Position numbers and translations under genes: made by a program | Notes under the pieces: generated by a model | Told to the model about the DNA's origin: nothing | The model's input: only the letters and a program-made list of their open reading frames with translations | Database searches by the model: none | Part shown: positions 39,652-48,649 of the stretch, in pieces | How positions within the stretch are numbered: the first letter of the stretch is position 1 | Layout: the number at the start of each line of letters is the position of its first letter | NCBI RefSeq assembly: GCF_017921895.1 | Contig: NZ_JAFIDN010000005.1 | Coordinates: forward strand, 124,001 to 188,000 | Direction of reading: 5' to 3' | DNA from: Natronogracilivirga saccharolytica | GTDB lineage: Bacteria; Bacteroidota; Rhodothermia; Balneolales; Natronogracilivirgulaceae | DNA: 64,000 nt

Positions 39652-40467
39652 ATGCTAAAGGATAAAAAAATCACGATCATCGGTGCGGGCAAAATGGGTG
39701 AGACACTGGCCAGCAGATTCTTGTCCACCGGCACACTCTCCAGGGACCAACTCTTTATTACGGCAAAACACGAATCGCGGGTCGCCTATTTCGATGAGAA
39801 ATTCGGCATCAAGGGATCAACAGACAACGCCGCCGCGGTAAAAAACGCCGATATTATTCTGTTATGCGTGAAGCCCCAGATCGCTCCGAAAGTCATTGAG
39901 CTAATCAGGGAATCCATCAACCAGGATCAGCTGGTGATATCCATTATGGCTGGTTATACGCTCGAACAGCTGCAAAAAGCGCTGGTCCTGCCCCTTCCGG
40001 TCATCCGGGCGATGCCCAATACACCCAGTGAAATCGGAGCCGGGATGACCGTGCTGGCATCCGGCAACCAAACCAACGGTGATCACATCGCATTTGCAAA
40101 AGCGCTGTTTGATACCGTCGGAGAAACCACCGTACTTGACGAAAAATATTTTGATGCCGTAACCGGATTAAGTGCCAGCGGACCGGCGTTCATCTACATG
40201 GTCATCGAAGCCCTGGCCGAGGGTGGCGTTAAATGCGGATTGCCCCGGGACGTCTCGACCACCCTCGTTACCCAGGCCTGCCTGGGAGCCGCCCGTATGG
40301 TCGCTGAAACCGGCCAGCATCCGGCCATCCTCAAAGATCATGTCACTACTCCGGCCGGATGTACCATTGACGGCCTGCTCAAACTTGAAGAAGGCGGACT
40401 GCGCGTGACCATGATCAAAGCGGTCGATGAGGCGGCAAGACGGGCCAAAGAGCTCGGCGGCGAATAA
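39652..40467 (+). CDS. proC: Pyrroline-5-carboxylate reductase
   Basis: ProC (271 residues) reduces pyrroline-5-carboxylate to proline with NAD(P)H. The Rossmann motif IIGAGKMGETLASRFL is at the N-terminus and RAMPNTPSEIGAG in the middle; the C-terminal SASGPAFIYMVIEAL and TTPAGCTIDGL form the active site. Proline is itself a compatible solute, in line with the betaine genes. A 196-bp gap from leuB includes a CAGTGA/TCACTG inverted repeat, so it is probably transcribed separately. Confidence 0.95.
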   Translation: MLKDKKITIIGAGKMGETLASRFLSTGTLSRDQLFITAKHESRVAYFDEKFGIKGSTDNAAAVKNADIILLCVKPQIAPKVIELIRESINQDQLVISIMAGYTLEQLQKALVLPLPVIRAMPNTPSEIGAGMTVLASGNQTNGDHIAFAKALFDTVGETTVLDEKYFDAVTGLSASGPAFIYMVIEALAEGGVKCGLPRDVSTTLVTQACLGAARMVAETGQHPAILKDHVTTPAGCTIDGLLKLEEGGLRVTMIKAVDEAARRAKELGGE

Positions 40468-41404
40468 TTCAGCCGGTCAAACAGGCACAGCAGCTGGCTG
40501 TTACTTACGCTGATGTCATGCCGTTTCCCAACTTCCCTGGTAGTCTTTTATCCGTTACGAACTGGCGGTTTTAAAAACTCCATTTACGGTTTAACCGGAC
40601 CCGTTGGACTCGCGCAGCTCCGATAAAAAGACACCCTGCCGTAGATTAGAAATTTCTAACTTGACTTAATCATATAAAACTTCGCAATCTATTTCGTAGT
40701 TATTCTGGTCCTCGGGCAATACTATTTTTCGCAATAACTGGCAATTAAGGGTTACTATGATTCCTGTGAACAGCAGCTCACCTTCATATTGCTTCACGTT
40801 CACATTCGTCTATGAAGTTGCATCAAGGATATCATATGATGATGGCGTCGCCTGAGCAAACCATTTTATACTCAGGCTGACGGTTGGGGAGATTTTCAAT
40901 AGTATATATGTCAAATACGGTCAGCCAGCGATGATTTTTGACAGGAATGTGATACTTCAGAGCGTGTTTACCGTATTTAATGCCAACTGACTTGCAGAAA
41001 AACTGCGTTTTAACAACCAGCAACTACTAACAAAAACAGGAGGAAAAAATCACTTTTTTAACCGATGGCCGGTAGTTCATTCCGGTTAACCCGGGCATAA
41101 GAGGCATCGCCAGAGTCCCTGCTTGGTCCTGATGACAAGCGCAAGTTTGCCGACTGACGACTCTACGATAACGGGCAGCGACAACTGCCCCTGCCTCCGC
41201 CAGCTCACCTCCGGAGGTATCCGGCCTGCCAAACCGCACTGCAGGATTACGTGCACCCGAAAAACAGAATTTGCCGAAATATGAAACCGGCAAAACAGCA
41301 GCAGCAAACAGCAACCTGTGCCAAAAGCAATTTGGCCGGACAAAAAAACCGGATTGTGGCCATGCCGCCACTCCGGATAATAATGAATCAAAACGGAGAT
41401 AATT
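40468..41404. other. 937-bp region without a confident gene, upstream of the curli locus
   Basis: The region holds hairpin repeat copy 1 (41104-41170) and an orphan minus-strand ORF (40832-41023, about 63 codons, no recognisable family, no clear start). The latter could be a gene remnant. A good Shine-Dalgarno sequence (GGAG) precedes the curlin gene at its right end. Confidence 0.4.
41104..41170. repeat. Hairpin-forming dispersed repeat, copy 1
   Basis: About 52 bp (41104-41155) match copy 2 at 44147-44199 at most positions. The left arm (41106-41117, ATCGCCAGAGTC) can pair with 41159-41169 (GACTCTACGAT) with a bulge. The loop contains the shared GCGCAAGTTTGCCGACT. Confidence 0.75.
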
Positions 41405-42232
41405 ATGAAACGGTATATAATGACAATATTGGCATTATTTTTCCTTGCCAATATGCTATACGCTCAAAGTAACGAAGCGACAATTAACCAAAAGAACGAC
41501 GGTCACCAAGCAAGCATCGAACAAGTTGGTAATATAAATGAGGCGGTAATTGATCAACTTGGTTACAATGACATTGCTGAAATAACCCAAGACGGTATCG
41601 ATAATTATGCAAATATATGGCAGGGAAATGAAGGTTATCATACCGGTACCACATGGAATGCAAGGTCATATGTGGACCAAGAGGGTAACGAGAACGTCGC
41701 TCTGGTAACACAGCGTCTTTGGACCGGTTCCCAGCGATCCAGATCCTTTATTAATCAAGATGGTGAGGAAAACCATGCCGAACAAGAACTGACCAACGGA
41801 GCGAGAGCAAATATCGACCAGTTGGGATCTTCCAATGAGGCTTATCAGTTCCTTAATACCAACTATAGAATCAATATAGGAGTAATTGACCAGGAAGGAG
41901 ACAACAACTGGGCCGAGCAAATACAAGGTTCATCAGACCTGACTACAAAAATATACCAGTTTGGTGATGATAATGAAGCAAAAAGTGACCAGTCAGGTAC
42001 CGGACATATGTCAAAAATTGCTCAGGGTGCCGAAGCTCATGATTGGCCTGCTATTGAAAGTTTCAGCAATTTTGCTGAAATCACGCAATCTGACTCTTAC
42101 AATACTGCTACCATAGGACAATGGGGAGATGGCAATGATGCCACAATAATGCAATCAGCAGATGACAATACAGCTAATGTATTCCAGTTCGGTGATGCCA
42201 ACACTGCAAATGTGACTCAGTCAGCTCAATAA
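41405..42232 (+). CDS. Curlin-repeat (CsgA/CsgB-like) protein 1
   Basis: The 275-residue protein has a signal peptide (residues 1-21, ending YAQ) and about ten curlin-type repeats with the pattern aI-x-Q-x-G-x-x-N-x-A, for example ASIEQVGNINEAVIDQLG and ATIGQWGDGNDATIMQ. Such repeats stack into beta-solenoid amyloid fibres on the outside of the cell. It is longer than E. coli CsgA (151 residues), and the repeat phase is broken by variable inserts (such as residues 75-110). Which protein is the nucleator and which the main fibre is not clear. Confidence 0.85.
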   Translation: MKRYIMTILALFFLANMLYAQSNEATINQKNDGHQASIEQVGNINEAVIDQLGYNDIAEITQDGIDNYANIWQGNEGYHTGTTWNARSYVDQEGNENVALVTQRLWTGSQRSRSFINQDGEENHAEQELTNGARANIDQLGSSNEAYQFLNTNYRINIGVIDQEGDNNWAEQIQGSSDLTTKIYQFGDDNEAKSDQSGTGHMSKIAQGAEAHDWPAIESFSNFAEITQSDSYNTATIGQWGDGNDATIMQSADDNTANVFQFGDANTANVTQSAQ

Positions 42233-42333
42233 TGTCAATAGCGTTTTTTCAGCATCAAAATCTGCTATGTGAAGTACAACTCAGTAACCGCTTCTGTAAA
42301 CAAAAACAAATCAACAAGTTAAGAGGTAAAGCC

Positions 42334-43413
42334 ATGAAACAATCAATTTTACTCGTATTCTTAATGATGTTGGCGACAAGTCTTACACTTGCGCAAAACA
42401 ACAACAGCTACATCAATCAAAGCGCTGACGGCAATAAAGCAACTGTCAGCCAGACAGGTGAGATCAATGACAGCAAAATCAATCAGACTACCGATGGACA
42501 CATGGCCGATGTCACGCAAGATGGCATCGAAAACATCAATATTTTGAATCAATTTGGTAACAACAGTTCAGAATATACACTTGTACAGGATGGAAATAAC
42601 AATTACTCACGTATCCGGCAAGGTCAGTTTGGTGGAAGTGAGGCTGATATCACCCAGGTAGGAGATCGCAACAGGCTCACAGGTACTGGTGGCCAGGCAA
42701 CCCAGGGTACACGAAATATTCTGGACCTTAACCAGGAAGGAGATGATCATACCGCTCATGTTTATCAGGATATGGCTGATCATGAATTATACATCGTTCA
42801 AATTGATCTTGAAAACTATGCGCGGGTACATCAGGATGCCAATAATGGAGCAATTGCTACACTTACGCAAGATGGAGTGCAGAACAGACTTTTTGTCCGG
42901 CAAAACGATTGGGGATATCATACCCTCACCTTTGTCCAGGAAGGCAATGATAATAAAGGTGAAACAACCCAGCTTGGCTATAACAACACAATGGATATAG
43001 CTCAATTAGGAAATAACAACCTTGTCAGCGTGGAGCAGGGCGGTGTTGATGGTGGTAATATCTTCATGCTTGAACAAGTCGGAAATGGTAACCAATTTGG
43101 TGAACAAGGCAACCCGTTCATGCAAGATGGCGATGGTAACATGGTTGTCGGCGTTATCAACCTAGATGGACTTGAACTTGATATGGGCAATCCCGCTGTC
43201 CAGGCTAACGGCGCAATTTTTGACACCGAAAGCAAACAAATTGGTGATAACCATATCATCGGATTAAGCCAGGGCGCCGGCGACTGGGCCTTAATTCAAC
43301 AGTTCGGTGGCGATGGAAATACAGCTTTATTATGTCAGGATGGCGGTGCACATGAGGCCGATATTATTCAGAATGGCAGCGGCAACACATCAGTCGTCAA
43401 ACAAAAGCAATAA
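42334..43413 (+). CDS. Curlin-repeat (CsgA/CsgB-like) protein 2
   Basis: Starting at ATG 42334, preceded by AGAGG, the 359-residue protein has a signal peptide (MKQSILLVFLMMLATSLTLAQ region, cleavage after AQ) and many curlin repeats such as ATVSQTGEINDSKINQ and MDIAQLGNNNLVSVEQGG. An in-frame extension back to 42232 is unlikely to be translated because it would bury the signal peptide. It is larger than protein 1. The C-terminus ends on a repeat-like SVVKQKQ. The two genes are 101 bp apart and probably form one unit. Confidence 0.85.
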   Translation: MKQSILLVFLMMLATSLTLAQNNNSYINQSADGNKATVSQTGEINDSKINQTTDGHMADVTQDGIENINILNQFGNNSSEYTLVQDGNNNYSRIRQGQFGGSEADITQVGDRNRLTGTGGQATQGTRNILDLNQEGDDHTAHVYQDMADHELYIVQIDLENYARVHQDANNGAIATLTQDGVQNRLFVRQNDWGYHTLTFVQEGNDNKGETTQLGYNNTMDIAQLGNNNLVSVEQGGVDGGNIFMLEQVGNGNQFGEQGNPFMQDGDGNMVVGVINLDGLELDMGNPAVQANGAIFDTESKQIGDNHIIGLSQGAGDWALIQQFGGDGNTALLCQDGGAHEADIIQNGSGNTSVVKQKQ

Positions 43414-43438
43414 CAAAACCATAATTATTAAATCCTAA

Positions 43439-43531
43439 AACATCATCGACCTGTTCCAGTTCGGTGACCGCCATTTCAGCACCATAACCCAGAGAGGTGA
43501 TAATAATACAGCAACAGTCATACAGCGTTAG
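43439..43531 (+). pseudogene. Remnant of a third curlin C-terminal repeat
   Basis: Directly after an in-frame TAA, 30 codons encode a curlin repeat pair (DLFQFGD..., TQRGDNNTATVIQR) closing with TAG. There is no start codon or signal peptide. It looks like the 3' end of a deleted or recombined curlin gene, and it lies just before the terminator of the locus. Confidence 0.7.
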
Positions 43532-43555
43532 AGTCTGAGCACTTTGCTCTGAGTA

Positions 43556-43604
43556 AGCAGCCAGGTTTTCGGTTGGTCACCTTTTTCCTGGCTGCTGTTT
43601 TTTT
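43556..43604 (+). terminator. Rho-independent terminator of the curlin unit
   Basis: AGCAGCCAGG (43556-43565) pairs perfectly with CCTGGCTGCT (43587-43596), followed by a G and a run of T. Confidence 0.85.
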
Positions 43605-43670
43605 GAGGTTGATCCAATAAAATCACATATTTTAGTGTTTATTGTAATTATATTCGTTCAAATTCCGACA

Positions 43671-44141
43671 ATGCCTATTATGACCACCACATTTTCCGGA
43701 CTATTTTCAGCCGGACGCTTGTCCGTCAAAGCTTTTTTTATTGCTGCATTAATGATGTTTGCAGCAGCAGTTTTTAACACGAACAGCAGTGATATGGCCA
43801 ATCCCCGCAATGATACCGGCAGTGCTGAATCCCCTGCGGTAGAGAGCCGCATCATCCTTGAAAAGTCGGACGACCAGCTCCGGATCTCCGGGAATGTTAC
43901 TTACAACGGCAGTGAACGCATGGATGCATCCTACCGGCTTGAGGTGCGGCGAAGCGGCGCATCGGGAACCACACAAACATCGCAATCCGGCAATATTACG
44001 CTTGAAAACGGAAAATCAGCGGGCATTTCCCGGACTTCAGTCAACATTCAGCAGGGAGATACCTGCCGGATCGATCTGGAAATCCACGATGAAAACGGGG
44101 AAAAGCTGAGTTCTTCAAGACTGGACTTTAAGGCGGAATAA
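43671..44141 (+). CDS. CsgH-like curli assembly modulator
   Basis: The protein (156 residues from ATG 43671; a further ATG at 43680 and a GTG at 43635 are possible) has a hydrophobic signal segment (about 15-40) and a beta-sandwich domain resembling CsgH: SYRLEVRRSGASGTTQTSQSG matches the conserved YRLxVxRxGxSGxSxxxQSG pattern, and IDLEIHDENGEKL the last strand. CsgH is described as a periplasmic inhibitor of premature curli amyloid formation. Its place next to two curlin genes supports this. The curli secretion genes (csgG, csgE, csgF) are not in the window. Confidence 0.7.
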   Translation: MPIMTTTFSGLFSAGRLSVKAFFIAALMMFAAAVFNTNSSDMANPRNDTGSAESPAVESRIILEKSDDQLRISGNVTYNGSERMDASYRLEVRRSGASGTTQTSQSGNITLENGKSAGISRTSVNIQQGDTCRIDLEIHDENGEKLSSSRLDFKAE

Positions 44142-44146
44142 AAAAA

Positions 44147-44221
44147 GCATCGCCAGAGTCCCTGCTTCATCCTGAGGACAAAGCGCAAGTTTGCCGACTT
44201 GGGTTTTGGATCTGACGATGC
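44147..44221. repeat. Hairpin-forming dispersed repeat, copy 2
   Basis: The ends form an 11-bp stem (44147-44157 with 44211-44221, one G-T pair) around a loop whose sequence is shared with copy 1. On the minus strand it is followed by seven T, so this copy could also act as terminator of the MFS gene. Confidence 0.75.
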
Positions 44222-44339
44222 TGAATGCAAAAAATGGAATGCCGTGTCGTTTTATTAATACAACGATTTCACTTTAATAAAATTTGCATAAAAATACAAA
44301 AAATGTTATAACGCACTGAGCACAAATGCGTAACATCTT

Positions 44340-45638
44340 CTATCGCTCTTCCAGCGCCACACTTTCCCGGACGTGATGCTGCACTGTCTGATCTGAATCC
44401 GTCCGTTGCCACCTCCTCTCTTTTTGTGCAATAAACGATAGCCAGAGAATCCCCGCAGCCACCAGTCCCGCAGCATATACCAGCATGGCCTGCTGCAATG
44501 TCAGCAAATCGAACTCCATGATCAGTGAAGCACCGGTCACCGAAAGCCCCTGGGATGTAGTGAACAGCAGCCATTCCGAACCAAAAATCCGGCCCCTGTA
44601 AGCATCGGGAGACCTTTTCTGCAGCAGCACGGTGCTCATCACCCAGTTCGCTCCGGATCCGCAATGGGCAAAAAACACAAGCAGCAGCATCAGCCAGATG
44701 ATCTCAATCGATCCGATTATAAGATAAAAGCTCCCTGCCGAGAGCATCGTCACGCCCATGAGTGTAACCCATTTTGTTTCGTCGCTGATAAAACGCCGAA
44801 CCAGGACAGGGCCCACTGCCGTCCCGAATCCGCGGCTGGCATACAGCATCCCAAGACCGATACTGCCCATCATCAGGATATCCTCGGAGACCAGGATCAG
44901 CATATACACCAGAGCGCCCAGAAAAAACGTAATGGTTCCCTTTGCCAGTGCCGGACGCAAAATGTGCGGATTGGCAAAAATATAGGCGTATCCGTCAAGG
45001 ATGCCCCGAATCGGATTCCGGAGCGATTCCAGGGTCTCTTCACTGCGCTCGTGCGGAATTGTGGCCCGGAAAATAAACCAGGTGGACATGATATATCCGA
45101 GTCCGTTGATCACAAAAACGGCATCTGTTCCAAACCAGGCGGTTGCCAATCCGCCGATGCCCATGCCGGTTGTGAATATGATACTCCAGGAAAGATTGGA
45201 AATGATATTAGCCTTGACCAGCTCTTCCGCACTGGTGATATTCGGGATGGATGCCTGCTTGGCTGGTTCAAAAACAGCGGCAAAACCCATCTGCATCGCC
45301 GTAAGCATATACACCAGCCACAGCATCGAAGGATCCCGGACAAAAAGGAAGCTCAGTACCACCGCTCCTCTTCCGAAATCGCACAACAGCATGAGCATCC
45401 TGCGGTCATATCGGTCGGCCAGAAACCCGGCAAAAGGGGACAGCGCAGCAAAGGCCAGGAATTTGACCACAATGACCATCCCCAGCAAAAACTCGGAATC
45501 CGAGTACTGAAGAATGATCGTAAAAACAGCGATGACTCCGAACCAGTCACCGAAATTGGATATAATCTGACTTAACCAGACCCTGCGGAACTGGTGATTG
45601 GTCTTCAGAAGGGTGATGTATGGCTTGAGTCTGTTCAA
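44340..45638 (-). CDS. MFS-type exporter
   Basis: A 432-residue major facilitator protein with about 12 helices. The loop 2-3 signature appears as [13 protein letters not shown] (about residues 60-72) and [13 protein letters not shown] is the corresponding loop in the second half. The overall pattern ([15 protein letters not shown] at the start) resembles the MefA/EntS-like drug or siderophore exporters. The substrate is unknown. The start is a TTG overlapping the dut stop by 4 bases (TTGA), so it is translationally coupled to dut. Confidence 0.85.
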   Translation of the reverse strand: MNRLKPYITLLKTNHQFRRVWLSQIISNFGDWFGVIAVFTIILQYSDSEFLLGMVIVVKFLAFAALSPFAGFLADRYDRRMLMLLCDFGRGAVVLSFLFVRDPSMLWLVYMLTAMQMGFAAVFEPAKQASIPNITSAEELVKANIISNLSWSIIFTTGMGIGGLATAWFGTDAVFVINGLGYIMSTWFIFRATIPHERSEETLESLRNPIRGILDGYAYIFANPHILRPALAKGTITFFLGALVYMLILVSEDILMMGSIGLGMLYASRGFGTAVGPVLVRRFISDETKWVTLMGVTMLSAGSFYLIIGSIEIIWLMLLLVFFAHCGSGANWVMSTVLLQKRSPDAYRGRIFGSEWLLFTTSQGLSVTGASLIMEFDLLTLQQAMLVYAAGLVAAGILWLSFIAQKERRWQRTDSDQTVQHHVRESVALEER

Positions 45639-46078
45639 TTACTTCCGGTACTTCCGAATCCGCCTTCGCCCCGAACGGTTTCCGGCAGCTCGCCGGCTTC
45701 AACGATTTCAGCCCTGGTAACAGGAGCAATGACCATTTGCGCAATTCGGTCGCCTCTGGATATCTCGTAGGGTTCCTGGCCAAGGTTGACCACAAGAACG
45801 CTCACCTCGCCGCGGTAATCGGCATCGATGGTTCCGGGGGTGTTCAGCATGGTAATACCGTGCCGCAAGGCAAGTCCGCTCCTCGGCCTGATCTGTGCCT
45901 CATACCCCGGCGGCAATGCCATCTGAAAACCCGTGGGCACAAGAGCGCGTTGTCCCGGCTTCAGGGTAAGCGGCTCATCAACAACCGCTCTGACATCCAT
46001 TCCCGCCGAATCCCGGGTGGCGTAATCCGGCAGCTCTATTGATTCTGCATGGGGCAGCTTTTTAAAAAATACTTTCAA
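45635..46078 (-). CDS. dut: dUTP diphosphatase
   Basis: The 147-residue trimeric dUTPase hydrolyses dUTP, supplying dUMP and keeping uracil out of DNA. Motifs: DSAGMDVRA (I), [11 protein letters not shown] (II), [11 protein letters not shown] (III), [10 protein letters not shown] (IV), and the C-terminal [10 protein letters not shown] (V) that closes over the site. A dCTP deaminase elsewhere in the window would feed dUTP to it. Confidence 0.97.
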   Translation of the reverse strand: MKVFFKKLPHAESIELPDYATRDSAGMDVRAVVDEPLTLKPGQRALVPTGFQMALPPGYEAQIRPRSGLALRHGITMLNTPGTIDADYRGEVSVLVVNLGQEPYEISRGDRIAQMVIAPVTRAEIVEAGELPETVRGEGGFGSTGSN

Positions 46079-46182
46079 AACAGGGTGTGAATTTTTGGTT
46101 TTTGAGTGCTGAAAAGAAAAGTTACTGTGTCGGCATGACAGGAAATGGTGGTGCAGTCCGTCCGGCCAATCGGGGATACCGT

Positions 46183-47109
46183 TTATTCGATGCGTTCGTA
46201 ATCTACCAGACGGACACGGACACTCCCGATCCAGACACTGGCGCGAGCCTCAAGAGGTATCCGGTACTTGTCGTCACGGTAATAACCGGTGAACTCTCCC
46301 GAAAAACCGAACGGTCCGTCAAAATCGGCAACGCCCTCGACCTGATAGGCATAAAACTCCTCACCAGGAAAGGCTTCGGACTCATACGGCTCTTTTTCAG
46401 AGGAAAATACCATCTCCATATCCGATCTGCCATGATCGATATAGACCGGATAGCTTTTTTCGGCATCGGTTCCTGCAAACAGTCTCGAGTAGTACATGGT
46501 TACCGGTCCGCCGTCAGCCGGACGATCCAGTTCCAGAGTATCAATGAGCTCTCCTTCCTCATAGCTCAGCGCCACCCCGTTTTCATAATCGAAGTCAAAC
46601 ACGTAGCGCTCGGGTTTTTCATCGTGAATATTATCGTGCCAGAATTTCAGGCTGTACGGGATGGTGTCATTATATGCCATCAGCGTATGAAAGTGCAGCT
46701 CGCGATATCCGATCAGCCATGCACTGTGGTTGGATACCATCTCGGTGACCATGTGTATGGCTTCAGTGCCGTCAACAAGCGTATCCTGTTTCAGGTATAC
46801 ATCGATATCACCGAGCCGGAACCTGCCGTAGCGGACTTCATACGAAAAGCGCTCTTTCAGATTCTTAAGATCATTGACCGAAGGCGGTCCGCTGCGGTCA
46901 GCATCTTCTTCCCCGGAAAGGCTGTCGTTTTCACTTTCTGAAGTGCTGCCATGTGCGCCTGCGGCCTCACTTCTTTCTTCAGAAAGTGCCGTGTTACCAG
47001 TGAAGCCGGCCGGCCCGGATTCCGTGCTGATCTCTCCGTGCCTGCCGCTCCACAGCAGGCCCGCCAGAATCATCAGCACCAGCAAACCGCCTGAAGAAAC
47101 AAGTCGCAT
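46183..47109 (-). CDS. DUF3108-type secreted protein
   Basis: The 308-residue protein has an N-terminal signal or anchor helix (about 5-22), a Ser/Glu/Gly-rich linker (about 25-78) and a beta-rich domain starting [19 protein letters not shown], which fits DUF3108. Family members are predicted periplasmic or outer-membrane-associated proteins with no agreed function. Its start shares one base with the stop of the upstream Spx/ArsC-like gene. Confidence 0.75.
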   Translation of the reverse strand: MRLVSSGGLLVLMILAGLLWSGRHGEISTESGPAGFTGNTALSEERSEAAGAHGSTSESENDSLSGEEDADRSGPPSVNDLKNLKERFSYEVRYGRFRLGDIDVYLKQDTLVDGTEAIHMVTEMVSNHSAWLIGYRELHFHTLMAYNDTIPYSLKFWHDNIHDEKPERYVFDFDYENGVALSYEEGELIDTLELDRPADGGPVTMYYSRLFAGTDAEKSYPVYIDHGRSDMEMVFSSEKEPYESEAFPGEEFYAYQVEGVADFDGPFGFSGEFTGYYRDDKYRIPLEARASVWIGSVRVRLVDYERIE

Positions 47110-47459
47110 CAGAAGTCCTCCCCGAGAAATGAGGCAATCGCGTCCTGATCAAATCCTACCAGAACAGCCTCGCCTTTGCGCAATACCGGCCGCTTGATCA
47201 TGGTCTGATGCTCCAGGAGCACATCAAACAGATCATTGTCGGACAGCTGCTTGTCAGACAATCCCAGCATTTTCCATTTCCTTCCCTGCCGGTTGACCAG
47301 GGTATCCAGCCCTGCCTTCTTCACCAGACCGGCAAGTTCATTCGGCGTCAGCGGATCTTTTTTGACATCGCGGAAGGAGTAGCTGATTTCATTATTCTGA
47401 AGCCAGTCTTTCGTCTTTTTTATGGTATTGCAGTTTGTAATGCCAATTACTTCCAGCAT
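47109..47459 (-). CDS. ArsC/Spx-family thioredoxin-fold protein
   Basis: This 116-residue protein has the arsenate-reductase-like layout: GITNCNTIKKTKDWL places Cys at the active-site turn (residue 10), and MIKRPVLRKGEAVLVGF is the family's C-terminal Arg-containing segment. The CNTIKK form, without CxxC, is like YffB, a group without proven arsenate reductase activity. Function is therefore left open (redox or stress protein). Confidence 0.85.
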   Translation of the reverse strand: MLEVIGITNCNTIKKTKDWLQNNEISYSFRDVKKDPLTPNELAGLVKKAGLDTLVNRQGRKWKMLGLSDKQLSDNDLFDVLLEHQTMIKRPVLRKGEAVLVGFDQDAIASFLGEDF

Positions 47460-47630
47460 AATTCGTTATTTTAGGGTGTATACTCAGGCTTTATTTGTAT
47501 GAACAGCAATGAACGAATGTGTCGCATTGACTCAATTATTGCTATCATTGCTCGTTTCATCAGAAACCGGACAGTCTGACAACAGAATGACAATCGGTGG
47601 CCGAAAGGTTCCATCGAAACTATCCAGAAT

Positions 47631-48188
47631 ATGATCTCTGATTCAAAGACCAATATACGAAAACCCGCAGAGCTTCTTGTGTTTGCAGTAACAATCGGTA
47701 TGCTGATTTTCGCATCGGGATGCAGCCGCAGCGAGGATCAGGTGGAATTCGAGCGGGAAGCATTCCGCACTCCGGAAAATTATACCGAAACGACGCCAAG
47801 CGGCGAGGTCGTCAGCCGGGACGAAAGCGACTGGCAGATCGGTCCGATGTTTCAGGGTTTTGTAGAGGTGGAAGTTCCCGCCTTCCCCAACCCCACCCGA
47901 AGTGAAAATGTTCGCATTGAACTGCTGATCACGGGCGTGGGCACGGTCGACGGATTGCGCGCCGTTGGTTATTACGATATGTTCGATCAGAGGTCATACC
48001 GCGTATTGTATGAACATGACCGCTCCCCGCTTAACTTCGGACACATGACGTTCACCATAAACCCTGCTGATTTTGGCGTAAACCGAAGCTACAACGCCGC
48101 GCGTCAGGTCAATGACGGACTCCACCGGCTTTTCATTTATGACGGTCGTGACAATCTGATCACTTATGGTGACATTAAACTCAAATAG
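47631..48188 (+). CDS. Putative lipoprotein
   Basis: The 185-residue protein has a hydrophobic signal segment and lipobox FASGC (Cys at residue 31), so it should be lipid-anchored in the envelope. The mature part has a beta-rich FVEVEVPAFPNPTRSENVRIELLI stretch, reminiscent of the PNP segments of sorting or FlgD-like domains (split over strands). I do not recognise a family function. It stands 30 bp before a small winged-helix gene. Confidence 0.65.
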   Translation: MISDSKTNIRKPAELLVFAVTIGMLIFASGCSRSEDQVEFEREAFRTPENYTETTPSGEVVSRDESDWQIGPMFQGFVEVEVPAFPNPTRSENVRIELLITGVGTVDGLRAVGYYDMFDQRSYRVLYEHDRSPLNFGHMTFTINPADFGVNRSYNAARQVNDGLHRLFIYDGRDNLITYGDIKLK

Positions 48189-48218
48189 CTGACAGAAACG
48201 AAAAATATTCCGCCTGGC

Positions 48219-48485
48219 ATGTCCAAAGTAACCGAAACCCAGCAGACGATCCTCCGGCACCTGATCTATACGGAGCATTACAATTACATCCGCGAAGAGA
48301 CGGGGCTGGCCGTCGGAGTCATCCGCGATGACCTGATCACCCTGTCGCACCTGAACATGATTGAGATTTTTGAGGATCAGGACGGCACTGCAGGCAGAAA
48401 AATCCGCCATTTTGACAACGATCACCCTGAGTTGTTTCACTACCGCGCGACAAAATGGGGCCTTGACGCCATGAGCTCACGATAA
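48219..48485 (+). CDS. Small winged-helix-like protein
   Basis: The 88-residue protein resembles a single winged-helix domain: TETQQTILRHLIY, then EETGLAVGVIRDDLITLSHLNMIEIFED as the recognition-helix region, and a basic/aromatic wing. It is a likely DNA- or RNA-binding regulator but no family was recognised. It may be read with the upstream lipoprotein gene. Confidence 0.55.
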   Translation: MSKVTETQQTILRHLIYTEHYNYIREETGLAVGVIRDDLITLSHLNMIEIFEDQDGTAGRKIRHFDNDHPELFHYRATKWGLDAMSSR

Positions 48486-48649
48486 GGTCAGCCGCCTGAT
48501 CTGTTTTGCTGTTTCGGCTTCTTCCCTTTTGTCATTATTTTCTTTTGTGCCGATGATCCTGCCATGTTGCCGGTTGTACATCCCACTTCCTGCAATCACC
48601 GAACGGTCATCATCCATAACTCATTTTTTACACAAAAAACTTATTACTT

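Noticed and set aside
40832-41451. Several minus-strand ORFs (41027-41371, 41086-41451) as genes
   Set aside because: They overlap each other and the hairpin repeat, have no family signature, and one runs into the curlin 5' end. Only the 40832 ORF is kept as a weak remnant.
44147-44221. Integron attC site
   Set aside because: The required RYYYAAC/GTTRRRY core sites are not present.
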